23,697 nucleotides of DNA from a virus: positions 1 through 23,697 of IMG/VR virus record IMGVR_UViG_3300038701_000951. The stretch is one strand, 5' to 3'. Shown here piece after piece: positions 14,179 to 21,428 of this stretch (position 1 is the stretch's first letter; each line of letters begins with the position of its first letter). Position numbers and translations under genes: made by a program. Below the pieces are notes generated by a model. The model had not been told where the DNA came from. It saw nothing but the letters and a program-made list of their open reading frames with translations, and made no database searches.

Positions 14179-16524
14179 CTAGTTTAGTTTACCACGGAAT
14201 AAATCCTCTATCCAGCGGTCTGCAACTCTATCCCAACTGAAATGTTCCCTAGCCCACTTCTTCATATCCTCTCGGTATTCTTCCTCTCCACCTATTTCTT
14301 CTTTGTTGAGTAATGTTATAAGTGTACCCTCAAATTTACTTAACGGTACTTTAATACCATACTGCTGTGTTTCTTCTAGTGCCGTAATCCCTGTAGTGAT
14401 TGGGATTGCTCCTAGTGCTTGTGCTTCCATTGCTGTAATGCAGGATGTTTCGGCAGGTCCTATTAATGGATAAACCCAGTACTCAGCTTTCAAATACTCT
14501 TTGTATAGTTCTTTTTTACCAATACGTCCACCTTCATTGATACCGAACTCTTTCATCTTTTTAATAATCTTTTCTTTTAGTTCTGTAGCCCAGTCAAACT
14601 TAGCGAATACATTCCAGCTATGCCAACCGTAATACCAACTTAGTGTTGCATGTGGTGCGTCTTTGGTCACCCTCTCCCAGAAATTTACTAGATGTTCTAG
14701 CCCCCTGTCTGCGCTTGAAGCATTAACACAATATCCCTTTACCCTCTCAATGCCCCCGACTTCTTTCTCTACCTCTTTGATTAGGTCTATGTTAATCCCG
14801 TTTGTGGTGTAATAAAATTTGCTAGATGGAACCGCAGGTGCCGTCATTCTGTGGTAATCAGATAGCACAATAACCTTATCTAACTGGTCAATAACATCCT
14901 TAGTATAATCAAATGGCTGCATTATATCTTGTAGCCATAAATACTTTTTATCCGCCTTTATGTCGTAGTTCTTGAATAAATCTACGTTTCTCCAGCTTAC
15001 TAGTATGTCGAACTCATCTTCATAAGGGAAGCTATAAACATCCCTCCAAGTAACCCCGTCAAATACCGACCCGTCTTCTACAGGATTGCCCCATACAGTG
15101 ACGGTATACCCAGCCTTTTGAAACCTGGTAGCCAACTCCACGACTGCCGTCTCACTACCACCACCGCCTTTAGCTAATATCGTGCCAGGATCCCATTTCT
15201 CGAAGTTGTTTAAACAGTAGAAGTCCACAGCGTCTTTGTGTACCTTGTAGTCTCCTAGGGCCCTTCTAACTTGAATTTGTTCAGGTATTGGGAAGTCTAG
15301 TTTAGGTAGTAACTCCTCCGCTTTGTATGGGTCTTCTCCCATATTTGAATATTGTTGTGCTGATTTAGCAAATGTTTGTCTCACATCGTGCATTCTGGCC
15401 TGCTCTACCGTTTCCTTTATACTCTGCTTTAATACTTTTGTATCTCCCTTACCCTTAACTAACTTACTAAATTGCTCAAGTACATCTAGGGATTGGCTAT
15501 ACATCTTCAGTCTTTCATAGGCTTCCGCAAGTATGTATGTGTTCATTTTCGTCATTTCATAAGGCATGATCTCAGCCCCGCTCATTGCATCGTACTGGAA
15601 CATTGTTGCCCTTTTGGCGAACGCAATAGCCTCTACATTGTCACCAAGTAGCAAATAGTACTTAGCCATGAATATGTTAGGTTCTGGAGATAATGGTTGC
15701 CTTGCATGTGCCATAGCCGCATAGTCTAGTGCAATTTTGTAACTACCTGATGATTCATACAGTTCAGCAAGCATGATACACGCTGATTTATAATCCTTAT
15801 CCGATAACTCCATCCCAACAGCTTTAGATAACGCCATCTCCATTAAGTCAGGCATCTTAGCCCCTCCAGCGTCTCTACCTAATAAGTACCAAACCCTTGG
15901 GTCTTCTGGCATCTGTTGGCTCATCCACTTTAAAGCCCTTACGTTACGTAATGCGCTCTTTTTGAAGTCTGGGTTGTAGTGATTAACTTGGAAGTAATCC
16001 GTAAACATCTCAAGCATTTCGCCTACTGGGTAGATATTCTCGTGCACTATCCATTTATCCTCGTCGTTCTCCCACTTGTAAGCATCTCTCTTTAATATCC
16101 TCTGCTTGGTGTGGCTACTAATAACCTTATCACCATCAAGCTTGTAGTTATATGTACACCCTATACCAGTGACGCCCTCTTCTTGTGCCTTCTCTAGTAG
16201 TGGGGCTAAATCACCCCTAGTTATAAACTCATCATCGCTATCTATCCACAAAATCCATTCAGATGTTGCGGGTTTAAATGATCTGTTTCTAGCTTTTGCA
16301 AATCTAATCTGTGGGGCGCCTTCTAGTCCTACGTAGTACTCAGGGTTATCTTCTGGGTTAATAGTGTCTATTACGCAATTGTGTTCTTTTAGTACTTCTA
16401 GTGTGTTGTCTGTTGAACCAGTGTCTAGTACGTAAATATTCTCTACATGTGGTTTGATCGACTCAAGCATCTTAGAGATATATTCAGCACTATCTTTGGT
16501 AATAATACAAGCATCTATTGTCAT
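14179..16524 (-). CDS. Two-domain glycosyltransferase (GT2 + TPR-like + GT-B)
   Basis: This 781-residue protein has two catalytic-looking domains. Residues 1-200 are a GT-A family 2 domain: CIITKDSAEY at the start, LDTGSTDNT (33-41) and the metal-binding WIDSDDE with Asp95-x-Asp97. Residues about 205-410 are helical repeats resembling TPR units (EALxYA-like pairs such as YKIALDYAAMAHARQPLSPE). Residues 440-781 are a GT-B family 4-like domain, with AKGGGGSETA (451-460) at the start and the donor-binding E-x7-E (Glu692, Glu700) in ETSCITAMEAQALGAIP. It would transfer sugars in the cytoplasm to virion protein, host polymer or nucleic acid. The methyltransferase gene ends 10 bases upstream. Two linked transferases suggest a disaccharide or polymer product. 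The acceptor is unknown. Confidence 0.9.
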   Translation of the reverse strand: MTIDACIITKDSAEYISKMLESIKPHVENIYVLDTGSTDNTLEVLKEHNCVIDTINPEDNPEYYVGLEGAPQIRFAKARNRSFKPATSEWILWIDSDDEFITRGDLAPLLEKAQEEGVTGIGCTYNYKLDGDKVISSHTKQRILKRDAYKWENDEDKWIVHENIYPVGEMLEMFTDYFQVNHYNPDFKKSALRNVRALKWMSQQMPEDPRVWYLLGRDAGGAKMPDLMEMALSKAVGMELSDKDYKSACIMLAELYESSGSYKIALDYAAMAHARQPLSPEPNIFMAKYYLLLGDNVEAIAFAKRATMFQYDAMSGAEIMPYEMTKMNTYILAEAYERLKMYSQSLDVLEQFSKLVKGKGDTKVLKQSIKETVEQARMHDVRQTFAKSAQQYSNMGEDPYKAEELLPKLDFPIPEQIQVRRALGDYKVHKDAVDFYCLNNFEKWDPGTILAKGGGGSETAVVELATRFQKAGYTVTVWGNPVEDGSVFDGVTWRDVYSFPYEDEFDILVSWRNVDLFKNYDIKADKKYLWLQDIMQPFDYTKDVIDQLDKVIVLSDYHRMTAPAVPSSKFYYTTNGINIDLIKEVEKEVGGIERVKGYCVNASSADRGLEHLVNFWERVTKDAPHATLSWYYGWHSWNVFAKFDWATELKEKIIKKMKEFGINEGGRIGKKELYKEYLKAEYWVYPLIGPAETSCITAMEAQALGAIPITTGITALEETQQYGIKVPLSKFEGTLITLLNKEEIGGEEEYREDMKKWAREHFSWDRVADRWIEDLFRGKLN

Positions 16525-16534
16525 CTTTATGTTG

Positions 16535-17104
16535 TTAATATGTTTTATATTTCATGTCTGGTCTGCCTTGGCTCCAGGTCTCATCCCATTCAAGTCCTAG
16601 CCAATCGGTATTATCAATCATCACAATACCACCTTCTATCATCCTACCTTCTAGTAACTCTAACTCTTTAGTCACGGCCTCATCTGTGTGGTCACCGTCC
16701 AGTAGTATAAATGCAAACTTCATATCTTTTAGTCTAGATTCGTTACCACCTAGCCATAAGGTGTGATCTAGCGTTAGGAAGTCATGTGATGGCATTCTGT
16801 AGTGTATATGTGTCTTATTAATCTCTTTAGCCTTAGATGTAAGTAGGTCCATAGTCCCTAGTGCCATCTCGTCGTTAAACTCATTAGATATATGCCCATG
16901 CATCATTTGGTAGGGCTTTGCTCCCCAAGGATCTACACTAATAACTATACTGCTTTGGGGCTGTAGTAGGGCTAAAAGGGCTGAACCCCCCATACGTGTG
17001 CCTACATCAACAAAAACCCCTTCTGGAGCCTCTTTCATTATCTCTTCTAAGTGCATGAACTTGCTAAGTCCCATGTCTGAGTATTTCATTATGTCTTCAA
17101 TCAT
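16535..17104 (-). CDS. Class I SAM-dependent methyltransferase (Methyltransf_24-like)
   Basis: This 189-residue protein has the core of a small Rossmann methyltransferase. Motif I is VFVDVGTRMGGSALLAL (30-46), the acidic end of strand 2 is ISVDPW (Asp58), and the later strands are FILLDGDHT (132-140) and GGIVMIDNTDW (158-168). The LDGDHT and DNTDW pair is typical of sugar or surface-polymer methyltransferases and of cephalosporin-hydroxylase-like relatives. It probably methylates the glycan made by the adjacent glycosyltransferase, capping or masking it. The ATG overlaps the upstream stop (ATGA), so the gene is translationally coupled. DNA methylation is unlikely because no DPPY/NPPY-type motif is seen. 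Confidence 0.82.
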   Translation of the reverse strand: MIEDIMKYSDMGLSKFMHLEEIMKEAPEGVFVDVGTRMGGSALLALLQPQSSIVISVDPWGAKPYQMMHGHISNEFNDEMALGTMDLLTSKAKEINKTHIHYRMPSHDFLTLDHTLWLGGNESRLKDMKFAFILLDGDHTDEAVTKELELLEGRMIEGGIVMIDNTDWLGLEWDETWSQGRPDMKYKTY

Positions 17105-17427
17105 GAATTGTAGCTAAATTGTGGATGTCGTTTAAAAAATTCTCTATATACTTCTTGCTTCCCACTAAAAGGCAGTGACCCCTCCTCTTTATAGATTAGG
17201 TCTAACCACTTCATATATCTTACTGGGATGACCCCATTACCACCCTTACCTTCTTTATGGAATTGTCTCATATGTGCTGCAGCCTGTTCGTGTTCTATCA
17301 TCTCTATCGGGTGTGTGCTGTATAGCAAACCAAGTATTGCTTCTGTCTGCTCCCAAAACCTTTTCTTATTAGGGGCTTGGTCATCTAGGTACGCAAACCT
17401 GATTGTGCTATTTAGTTTGGAGCTCAT
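17101..17427 (-). CDS. Unknown 108-residue protein in the modification cassette
   Basis: I do not recognise this protein. It is basic and helical, with conserved-looking blocks KKRFWEQTEAILGLLYSTHP (about residues 21-40) and REFFKRHPQFSYNS at the end. There are two His-rich stretches (IEHEQAAAHMRQFHKEGKGG). No membrane segment is present. It overlaps the upstream 80-residue gene by 20 bases and the downstream methyltransferase by 4 bases, so it is expressed with both. A structural accessory or an adaptor for the modification enzymes is possible, but nothing in the sequence proves either. Confidence 0.75.
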   Translation of the reverse strand: MSSKLNSTIRFAYLDDQAPNKKRFWEQTEAILGLLYSTHPIEMIEHEQAAAHMRQFHKEGKGGNGVIPVRYMKWLDLIYKEEGSLPFSGKQEVYREFFKRHPQFSYNS

Positions 17428-17650
17428 ATATCTTACTCTTAAGAAGTTTAGTCGAGTTCCAGTAGCTCGGTGCTACAACGGGGAGTGTTCCTTGATACCA
17501 TGCCTGCTCAATCGCAAGTATATTCATGTCATCTGGGAATATAAATTGGAGTTTCTTTGGACTTAGTCGTACGATATCAGAGTAAGGATATCCTAGACTA
17601 TGGATTGCGCTAGCAAGTCCTAGGTCTGATGTTCTATACATAATCTTCAT
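17408..17650 (-). CDS. Small DUF5659-like phage protein
   Basis: This 80-residue protein has the pattern of the DUF5659 family often found near phage capsid genes: an initial YRTSDLGLASAIHSLGYPY, a strand LQFIFPDD, and a C-terminal helix with W-x-G-x-L-P-V and LLKSKIYEL. The function of the family is not known. The ATG at 17650 follows an A-rich leader (TATAAAG) just after a terminator, so it opens the next transcription unit. A second ATG (MYRT) three codons later could also be used. The family call is from memory of its pattern and is moderate in strength. Confidence 0.65.
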   Translation of the reverse strand: MKIMYRTSDLGLASAIHSLGYPYSDIVRLSPKKLQFIFPDDMNILAIEQAWYQGTLPVVAPSYWNSTKLLKSKIYELQTK

Positions 17651-17667
17651 CTTTATATTTTAAATAA

Positions 17668-17687
17668 AGGGGGCTTTGCACCCCCCT
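17668..17687 (-). terminator. Terminator or attenuator after the coat protein gene
   Basis: On the minus strand AGGGGG pairs with CCCCCT around an 8-base loop, followed by TTATTT. It lies 13 bases after the coat stop and 18 bases before the next ATG. The T tract is imperfect, so partial read-through into the next genes is likely. This would give more coat than downstream protein. Confidence 0.7.
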
Positions 17688-17699
17688 GTCTTAATAAGC

Positions 17700-18593
17700 T
17701 TAAGCTGCTGTGATGTTCTCTACTGAGATTCCTCCCTTAGGGAAGTTCACTTCTAGAGTTCCGCTACCTAAGATAGCTTCCTTCTCGAAGTATCCATCAC
17801 GGGATAGTTCTTCGATGTGTGGTGTGTCGAATACGGCTAGTTTAGCTGTATTGTCTCTGAACATGAACAAACGGTCAGATCCTGCTAGGTCACGGTGAGG
17901 ATACATTTCAATAGTACCGAAGTCTGACTCGTATACCTCAATGTTTGTGATTAGCTTGCTTGCTTTAGAAGCTTCTAGGTTCTTTGTTGTGCTTGTTACG
18001 AAGTTCTCTGAGATAGTTCTCTTTAGTGAAGCATCAGCGAATAGCATGATTGTTCCACCTGTTGAGTTCTCCCATACGTTCTGCACGTAGCTGTTCAATC
18101 GGTTTTCAGTGATTGACTGTCCTGATGCGTTAGTAGCTGTTGAAAGAAGTGTTAGGAAACCCTTCATGATACGAGCTGTACCAGAAGTACCAGAGATACC
18201 AGATCCCCAGATGATTTCATTTTCCATCTTAGTCTTCCATGCGGCCATTGCGTATCGGCGCTGCTTTGCCAATTCTGATCCACCTACCGCATCAACGATG
18301 TTTTGCTCTCGTGATACTTGGTAAGGTGCTTCAACTGTTTCTACGTAGTTTACGTTTCGTGTTGGTGTTAGGTTGTTAGCTGTTCCAGCTGCAGTTCCTT
18401 CTGCGTATGCACTTGCACCTGCTCCACGGACTTGTTCCTGTGTTAGGTACTCATGATACACGTTGGTTGCCTTACCCTTCTCTAGTTTTCCATAGATAGG
18501 AGTATCCATTGGAGACAACTCACCGATTACATCGGATAGGTCTTCTCTGTTCTGGATTCTGTTACCAGCGTATGTGTTTTGTACGTCTGCCAT
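17700..18593 (-). CDS. Major capsid protein, SU10/phiEco32 type (HK97 fold)
   Basis: This 297-residue protein resembles the SU10 major capsid family (DUF5309). It has NREDLSDVIGELSPMDTPIY (about residues 15-34), a following EAPYQVSREQNIVDAVGG (about 89-106) and WKTKMENEIIWGSG in the long-helix region. The C-terminal part (EVYESDFGTIEMYPHRDLAG, then FDTPHIEELSRDGYFEKEA) is also typical. Many copies form the icosahedral or elongated head. Its codon use (CGT, GCA, TAC) looks more regular than that of its neighbours, as expected for a highly expressed gene. It follows the scaffold gene by six bases and is followed by a terminator. There is no prohead protease gene beside it. Confidence 0.9.
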   Translation of the reverse strand: MADVQNTYAGNRIQNREDLSDVIGELSPMDTPIYGKLEKGKATNVYHEYLTQEQVRGAGASAYAEGTAAGTANNLTPTRNVNYVETVEAPYQVSREQNIVDAVGGSELAKQRRYAMAAWKTKMENEIIWGSGISGTSGTARIMKGFLTLLSTATNASGQSITENRLNSYVQNVWENSTGGTIMLFADASLKRTISENFVTSTTKNLEASKASKLITNIEVYESDFGTIEMYPHRDLAGSDRLFMFRDNTAKLAVFDTPHIEELSRDGYFEKEAILGSGTLEVNFPKGGISVENITAA

Positions 18594-18599
18594 TTTGTT

Positions 18600-19343
18600 T
18601 TAAACTAATATTGAATCTAAATGCCTTGGATCCCCTGTAGCTCGATACTTTTCTAATGCCTTCTGTCTAGCCCTTGCTGCAGTATCGGTTGTGCTATTAG
18701 TCTCGCTTGAACCAATGTTCGATGCGGAACTTGCTACCTTCTGCGTTAAGGCCTTTTCAGCTTGCCTAGCTGCTTTCTTACCACTGGTTTTAGAGTGTCT
18801 ATCTAGATAACCAATAAACTTCTTAGCTGCATCCCTAGGATGTGCTTCTCCGTTTACCTGCCTCATAGTTAGAAAATTCTCATACACCAAGTTTTCGAGG
18901 TCCCGATCCTCTTTAAGTTGCGGGAACTCACTTTCAACTTCTCGCCATGCCTGTTCGAGCTCTCTACGTTCACTTGCGAGTCGTAGCGCATACATTTCGG
19001 CTTGTAGGGCTTCTTGCGTGCCTGGGTTTAGTTGTCTCGCAGCTTGTTGGACCTGTGTTTCCACTTGTCGCATTTGCCTTGAAGCATCTTCCCTGAGTCG
19101 CCTCTGCTCTATTTCTGACTTAAGTTGCTTATTCTCGTTAGCAAGTTCTTGATACCTGTTCCCAGATTTCTCGTTTGCTTGCTCAGTCTCACTTGCCTCG
19201 TCATCTGTATCAGGAGTGTTTGAGTCTTCTCCAGACTGATCTGATACCTGCTCGGTTTGTTCCTCTGGTGCTACTTGTTCTTCACTTGTCGATGGTGAAT
19301 CCGGCTGCTGCACTTCAGCCTCTGTTGTTACGACATCTTCCAT
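18600..19343 (-). CDS. Capsid scaffolding protein
   Basis: This 247-residue protein has a very acidic, disordered first 60 residues (many Glu, Asp, Ser, Gln and Pro). A coiled coil follows (about 62-100, YQELANENKQLKSEIEQRRL), then a long helical centre and a basic C-terminal helix (TAARARQKALEKYRATGDPR near the end). In podoviruses scaffolds drive coat assembly through such a basic C-terminal helix and leave the shell before DNA enters. Its place immediately before the coat gene supports the role. No protease motif (catalytic Ser or His cluster) is seen, so it is probably recycled rather than self-cleaved. Confidence 0.82.
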   Translation of the reverse strand: MEDVVTTEAEVQQPDSPSTSEEQVAPEEQTEQVSDQSGEDSNTPDTDDEASETEQANEKSGNRYQELANENKQLKSEIEQRRLREDASRQMRQVETQVQQAARQLNPGTQEALQAEMYALRLASERRELEQAWREVESEFPQLKEDRDLENLVYENFLTMRQVNGEAHPRDAAKKFIGYLDRHSKTSGKKAARQAEKALTQKVASSASNIGSSETNSTTDTAARARQKALEKYRATGDPRHLDSILV

Positions 19344-19401
19344 ATTTATGTTTTTAACCTACCTATATTCTGATTAACATGACTATAGGTTGTCAACAAA
19401 A
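19344..19401 (-). promoter_or_regulatory. AT-rich spacer upstream of the scaffold gene with TTGACA box
   Basis: Between the terminator and the scaffold ATG, the minus strand has TTGACA (plus 19391-19396) within the palindrome GTTGTCAAC (plus 19389-19397). Possible -10 boxes (AATATA, TATAGG) sit 21-23 bases away, further than the usual 17. A new promoter is expected here because a terminator precedes it, but the consensus match is incomplete. Confidence 0.25.
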
Positions 19402-19419
19402 AGGAGCCCTAAGGCCCCT
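19402..19419 (-). terminator. Intrinsic terminator between portal unit and scaffold/coat unit
   Basis: On the minus strand AGGGGCC pairs with GGCTCCT around TTAG, with one G-T wobble, followed by TTTTG. It lies 19 bases after the stop of the 75-residue gene and separates the packaging genes from scaffold and coat. Confidence 0.85.
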
Positions 19420-19437
19420 GGTTGTGTATATGTGTTA

Positions 19438-19665
19438 CTAGTCCGCTGATTCTATACTTGATACTAACTTTCTAAGTGCTCTAATATGCCCTACTATGTA
19501 AGCCATCTTGACTGGGTCTGTGTAGTAGTCTTCTAACTGATTACGCAATGCTTCGATCTCCTCGTTCACGAAGACATTAAAGTCCCCCCATTCCCCCGAA
19601 CTGCGGATCTTGTGTGAAATCTGCTTCAACTGCTGCGCCCGGTATAGCGCTTGCTTCTCGTCCAT
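19438..19665 (-). CDS. Small helical protein overlapping the portal 3' end
   Basis: This 75-residue protein is helical and charged (MDEKQALYRAQQLKQISHKI, then WGDFNVFVNEEIEALRNQLE). It ends AYIVGHIRALRKLVSSIESAD. I do not know a named family, but small helical proteins beside portal genes are common in phages. Its first 30 codons lie inside the portal gene in another frame (89-base overlap). No later ATG would leave a sensible protein, and the residues encoded in the overlap are protein-like (WGDFN). It is the last gene before a terminator. A head-assembly role is inferred from position. Confidence 0.65.
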   Translation of the reverse strand: MDEKQALYRAQQLKQISHKIRSSGEWGDFNVFVNEEIEALRNQLEDYYTDPVKMAYIVGHIRALRKLVSSIESAD

Positions 19666-21427
19666 TTGGTGTGCCTAATATATTAAGTTCTTCGTTCTGT
19701 GCTTCTACTGACTCAAATATTCTATCTAAATTCTTGATGTCTAGCTTAAGCATTAATTCTTCTACTATTGGTCTTAAATTAATACTCACTCCCTCTTTGG
19801 CCTCTAGAGCCTGTGACACCCCACCCAATGTATTCAACGCCATTGTATAGTTCTGTACCTCGTTGTTTACATCTACTGCCCTTGTTGAACCACTCTCTAC
19901 CTGGTAATCAAATACTCCTGCAATGTCTTCTGGGTCTACTTGTAGGAATGCAAAGTCTGTTCCTTCTACTTCCTTTAGCTTGCCGTCCTCAGATAGTCCT
20001 GTTGGTGAGGTTCTACCTGTCATATCATCAAACATCTTCAGTGAGTCTATTGCATCTTGTCCTACTATCCTAACTAACTTATCCTTGCTCAAGAACTTCT
20101 GGTTGTACTGAAGTACCTTTGTGTATAGATCCTTAAGCATCATATCGATATTTCTTTGTTTATACCTCATCCTTGCATTCTGCTCTCCTGCCATCGCTTT
20201 AATCTCTGTAGCTGTTCTACTGCCTGCAGTCTCGTTTCTACTTAAGAAGTCCAACTGACCTAGTGACTTGGCTATGGTGTCTTTAACGTCGTTAGAGATG
20301 TTGTTGAACACGTTCACATATCCTGTTGGGAACTCTAATGTTCTAAGATCTCCTGGCTTCTCTTCTATGAATACAGCACCCTGTCCCCACTTCCAAGTGT
20401 GTCTATGTTTCAGGTTATCCTTAGTGGTAACCATTGGCTTCTGTAAGCTCAACTTAATATTATCTAGAGCCATGTTCAAGAACTGGTTCTGTGCCACTAT
20501 TAAGCTTTGTACTGGTTCTATCTCTCCACGACCGTATAAAAGACCTGGGTAATCGTAGTCTCTTAGGGTAACAATTGGCAGTCCCGCCTCTGGTACTGGG
20601 TTCTTCTTCCTGCTTAACGTAATAGCAAAGTCAGGGGCTACTGTTACAAACTCCTTTTTATCGAAGTAGTTTCTGATTAGTATTCTACCTGTGTTCCCGT
20701 CTGTCTTATCTCTCTTAACGCCCATTCTATTAGCTGCGTTCTGCCTATAACTATTAGGACTGCTACTTGAAGTGTCCCCGTTGTAAGCCTCCTTTAGCTC
20801 GTTTAGATTCTCGTACTTTCTTTGCCCTCTGTATTTAAAATTCTCCACCTCTAACTGCTCTATAGTTTTGTACTCATCAAAGATGAAGTACTCCATATCA
20901 CCAGGGTTACTTGCTGACATATCAGGGTAGCAATCATATATGTTCAGTGGCTGTAGATACCAATCATCCCATGTGGTAACAAAGTCTCCCTTCTCTCCGT
21001 CCTCTCTTTTTTTGTTCTCTACAAACCTGCGCTCGTATTTCCACCCAAGGAAACCAAATGCTGTTCCAAATACTCCTGCAGTCCTCCCCATATCTTGAAG
21101 CTTCCTAAGCATGTTTTGCCCTGGTCGGTTCCATTGATAGTCAACAAGTGAGTCTAAGATGGCTGCTGCTCTCTCGTCTCCTGGCTCTAGTCCTACGTAG
21201 TTCCCTCTTGGATCTGCTGCGAATAGTGTTGATACCATCCTCTCTACAACCTCAAAACCAAGTGGTGTGAATGCGTTAGATTTAGCGCTCTTTTGTGATT
21301 TGCGTAAATGGTTGAAGTATAAGTCCTCTAGTCTATTGAACTTTCTATGTAGTGACTCAACCTTATCTTCGGAGGCCTCGTATTTCTTTTGTACCTTACT
21401 AAAGGCTTTTTGGTCTGCGTTTGTCAT
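19577..21427 (-). CDS. Portal protein
   Basis: This 616-residue protein begins with helical YEASEDKVESLHRKFNRLED. It has the portal-like block FEVVERMVSTLFAADPRGNYVG (about residues 59-80), then DYQWNRPGQNM, the wing-region DYDYPGLLYGRGEIEPVQSL, and NETAGSRTATEIKAMAGEQNARM before the long stem and crown helices. These are hallmarks of podovirus portals, which form a dodecameric ring at one capsid vertex. The length is usual for this group. It starts one base after the terminase stop and is followed by a small gene that overlaps its 3' end. Its low-complexity C-terminus (DPQFGGMGGL) is probably flexible. Confidence 0.9.
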   Translation of the reverse strand: MTNADQKAFSKVQKKYEASEDKVESLHRKFNRLEDLYFNHLRKSQKSAKSNAFTPLGFEVVERMVSTLFAADPRGNYVGLEPGDERAAAILDSLVDYQWNRPGQNMLRKLQDMGRTAGVFGTAFGFLGWKYERRFVENKKREDGEKGDFVTTWDDWYLQPLNIYDCYPDMSASNPGDMEYFIFDEYKTIEQLEVENFKYRGQRKYENLNELKEAYNGDTSSSSPNSYRQNAANRMGVKRDKTDGNTGRILIRNYFDKKEFVTVAPDFAITLSRKKNPVPEAGLPIVTLRDYDYPGLLYGRGEIEPVQSLIVAQNQFLNMALDNIKLSLQKPMVTTKDNLKHRHTWKWGQGAVFIEEKPGDLRTLEFPTGYVNVFNNISNDVKDTIAKSLGQLDFLSRNETAGSRTATEIKAMAGEQNARMRYKQRNIDMMLKDLYTKVLQYNQKFLSKDKLVRIVGQDAIDSLKMFDDMTGRTSPTGLSEDGKLKEVEGTDFAFLQVDPEDIAGVFDYQVESGSTRAVDVNNEVQNYTMALNTLGGVSQALEAKEGVSINLRPIVEELMLKLDIKNLDRIFESVEAQNEELNILGTPNGREASAIPGAAVEADFTQDPQFGGMGGL

Positions 21428-21428
21428 A

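Noticed and set aside
19362-19396. Classical sigma70 promoter upstream of the scaffold gene
   Set aside because: TTGACA is perfect, but the nearest -10-like hexamers are 21-23 bases away or only 4 bases away, so the spacing is wrong. Kept only as a low-confidence regulatory region.
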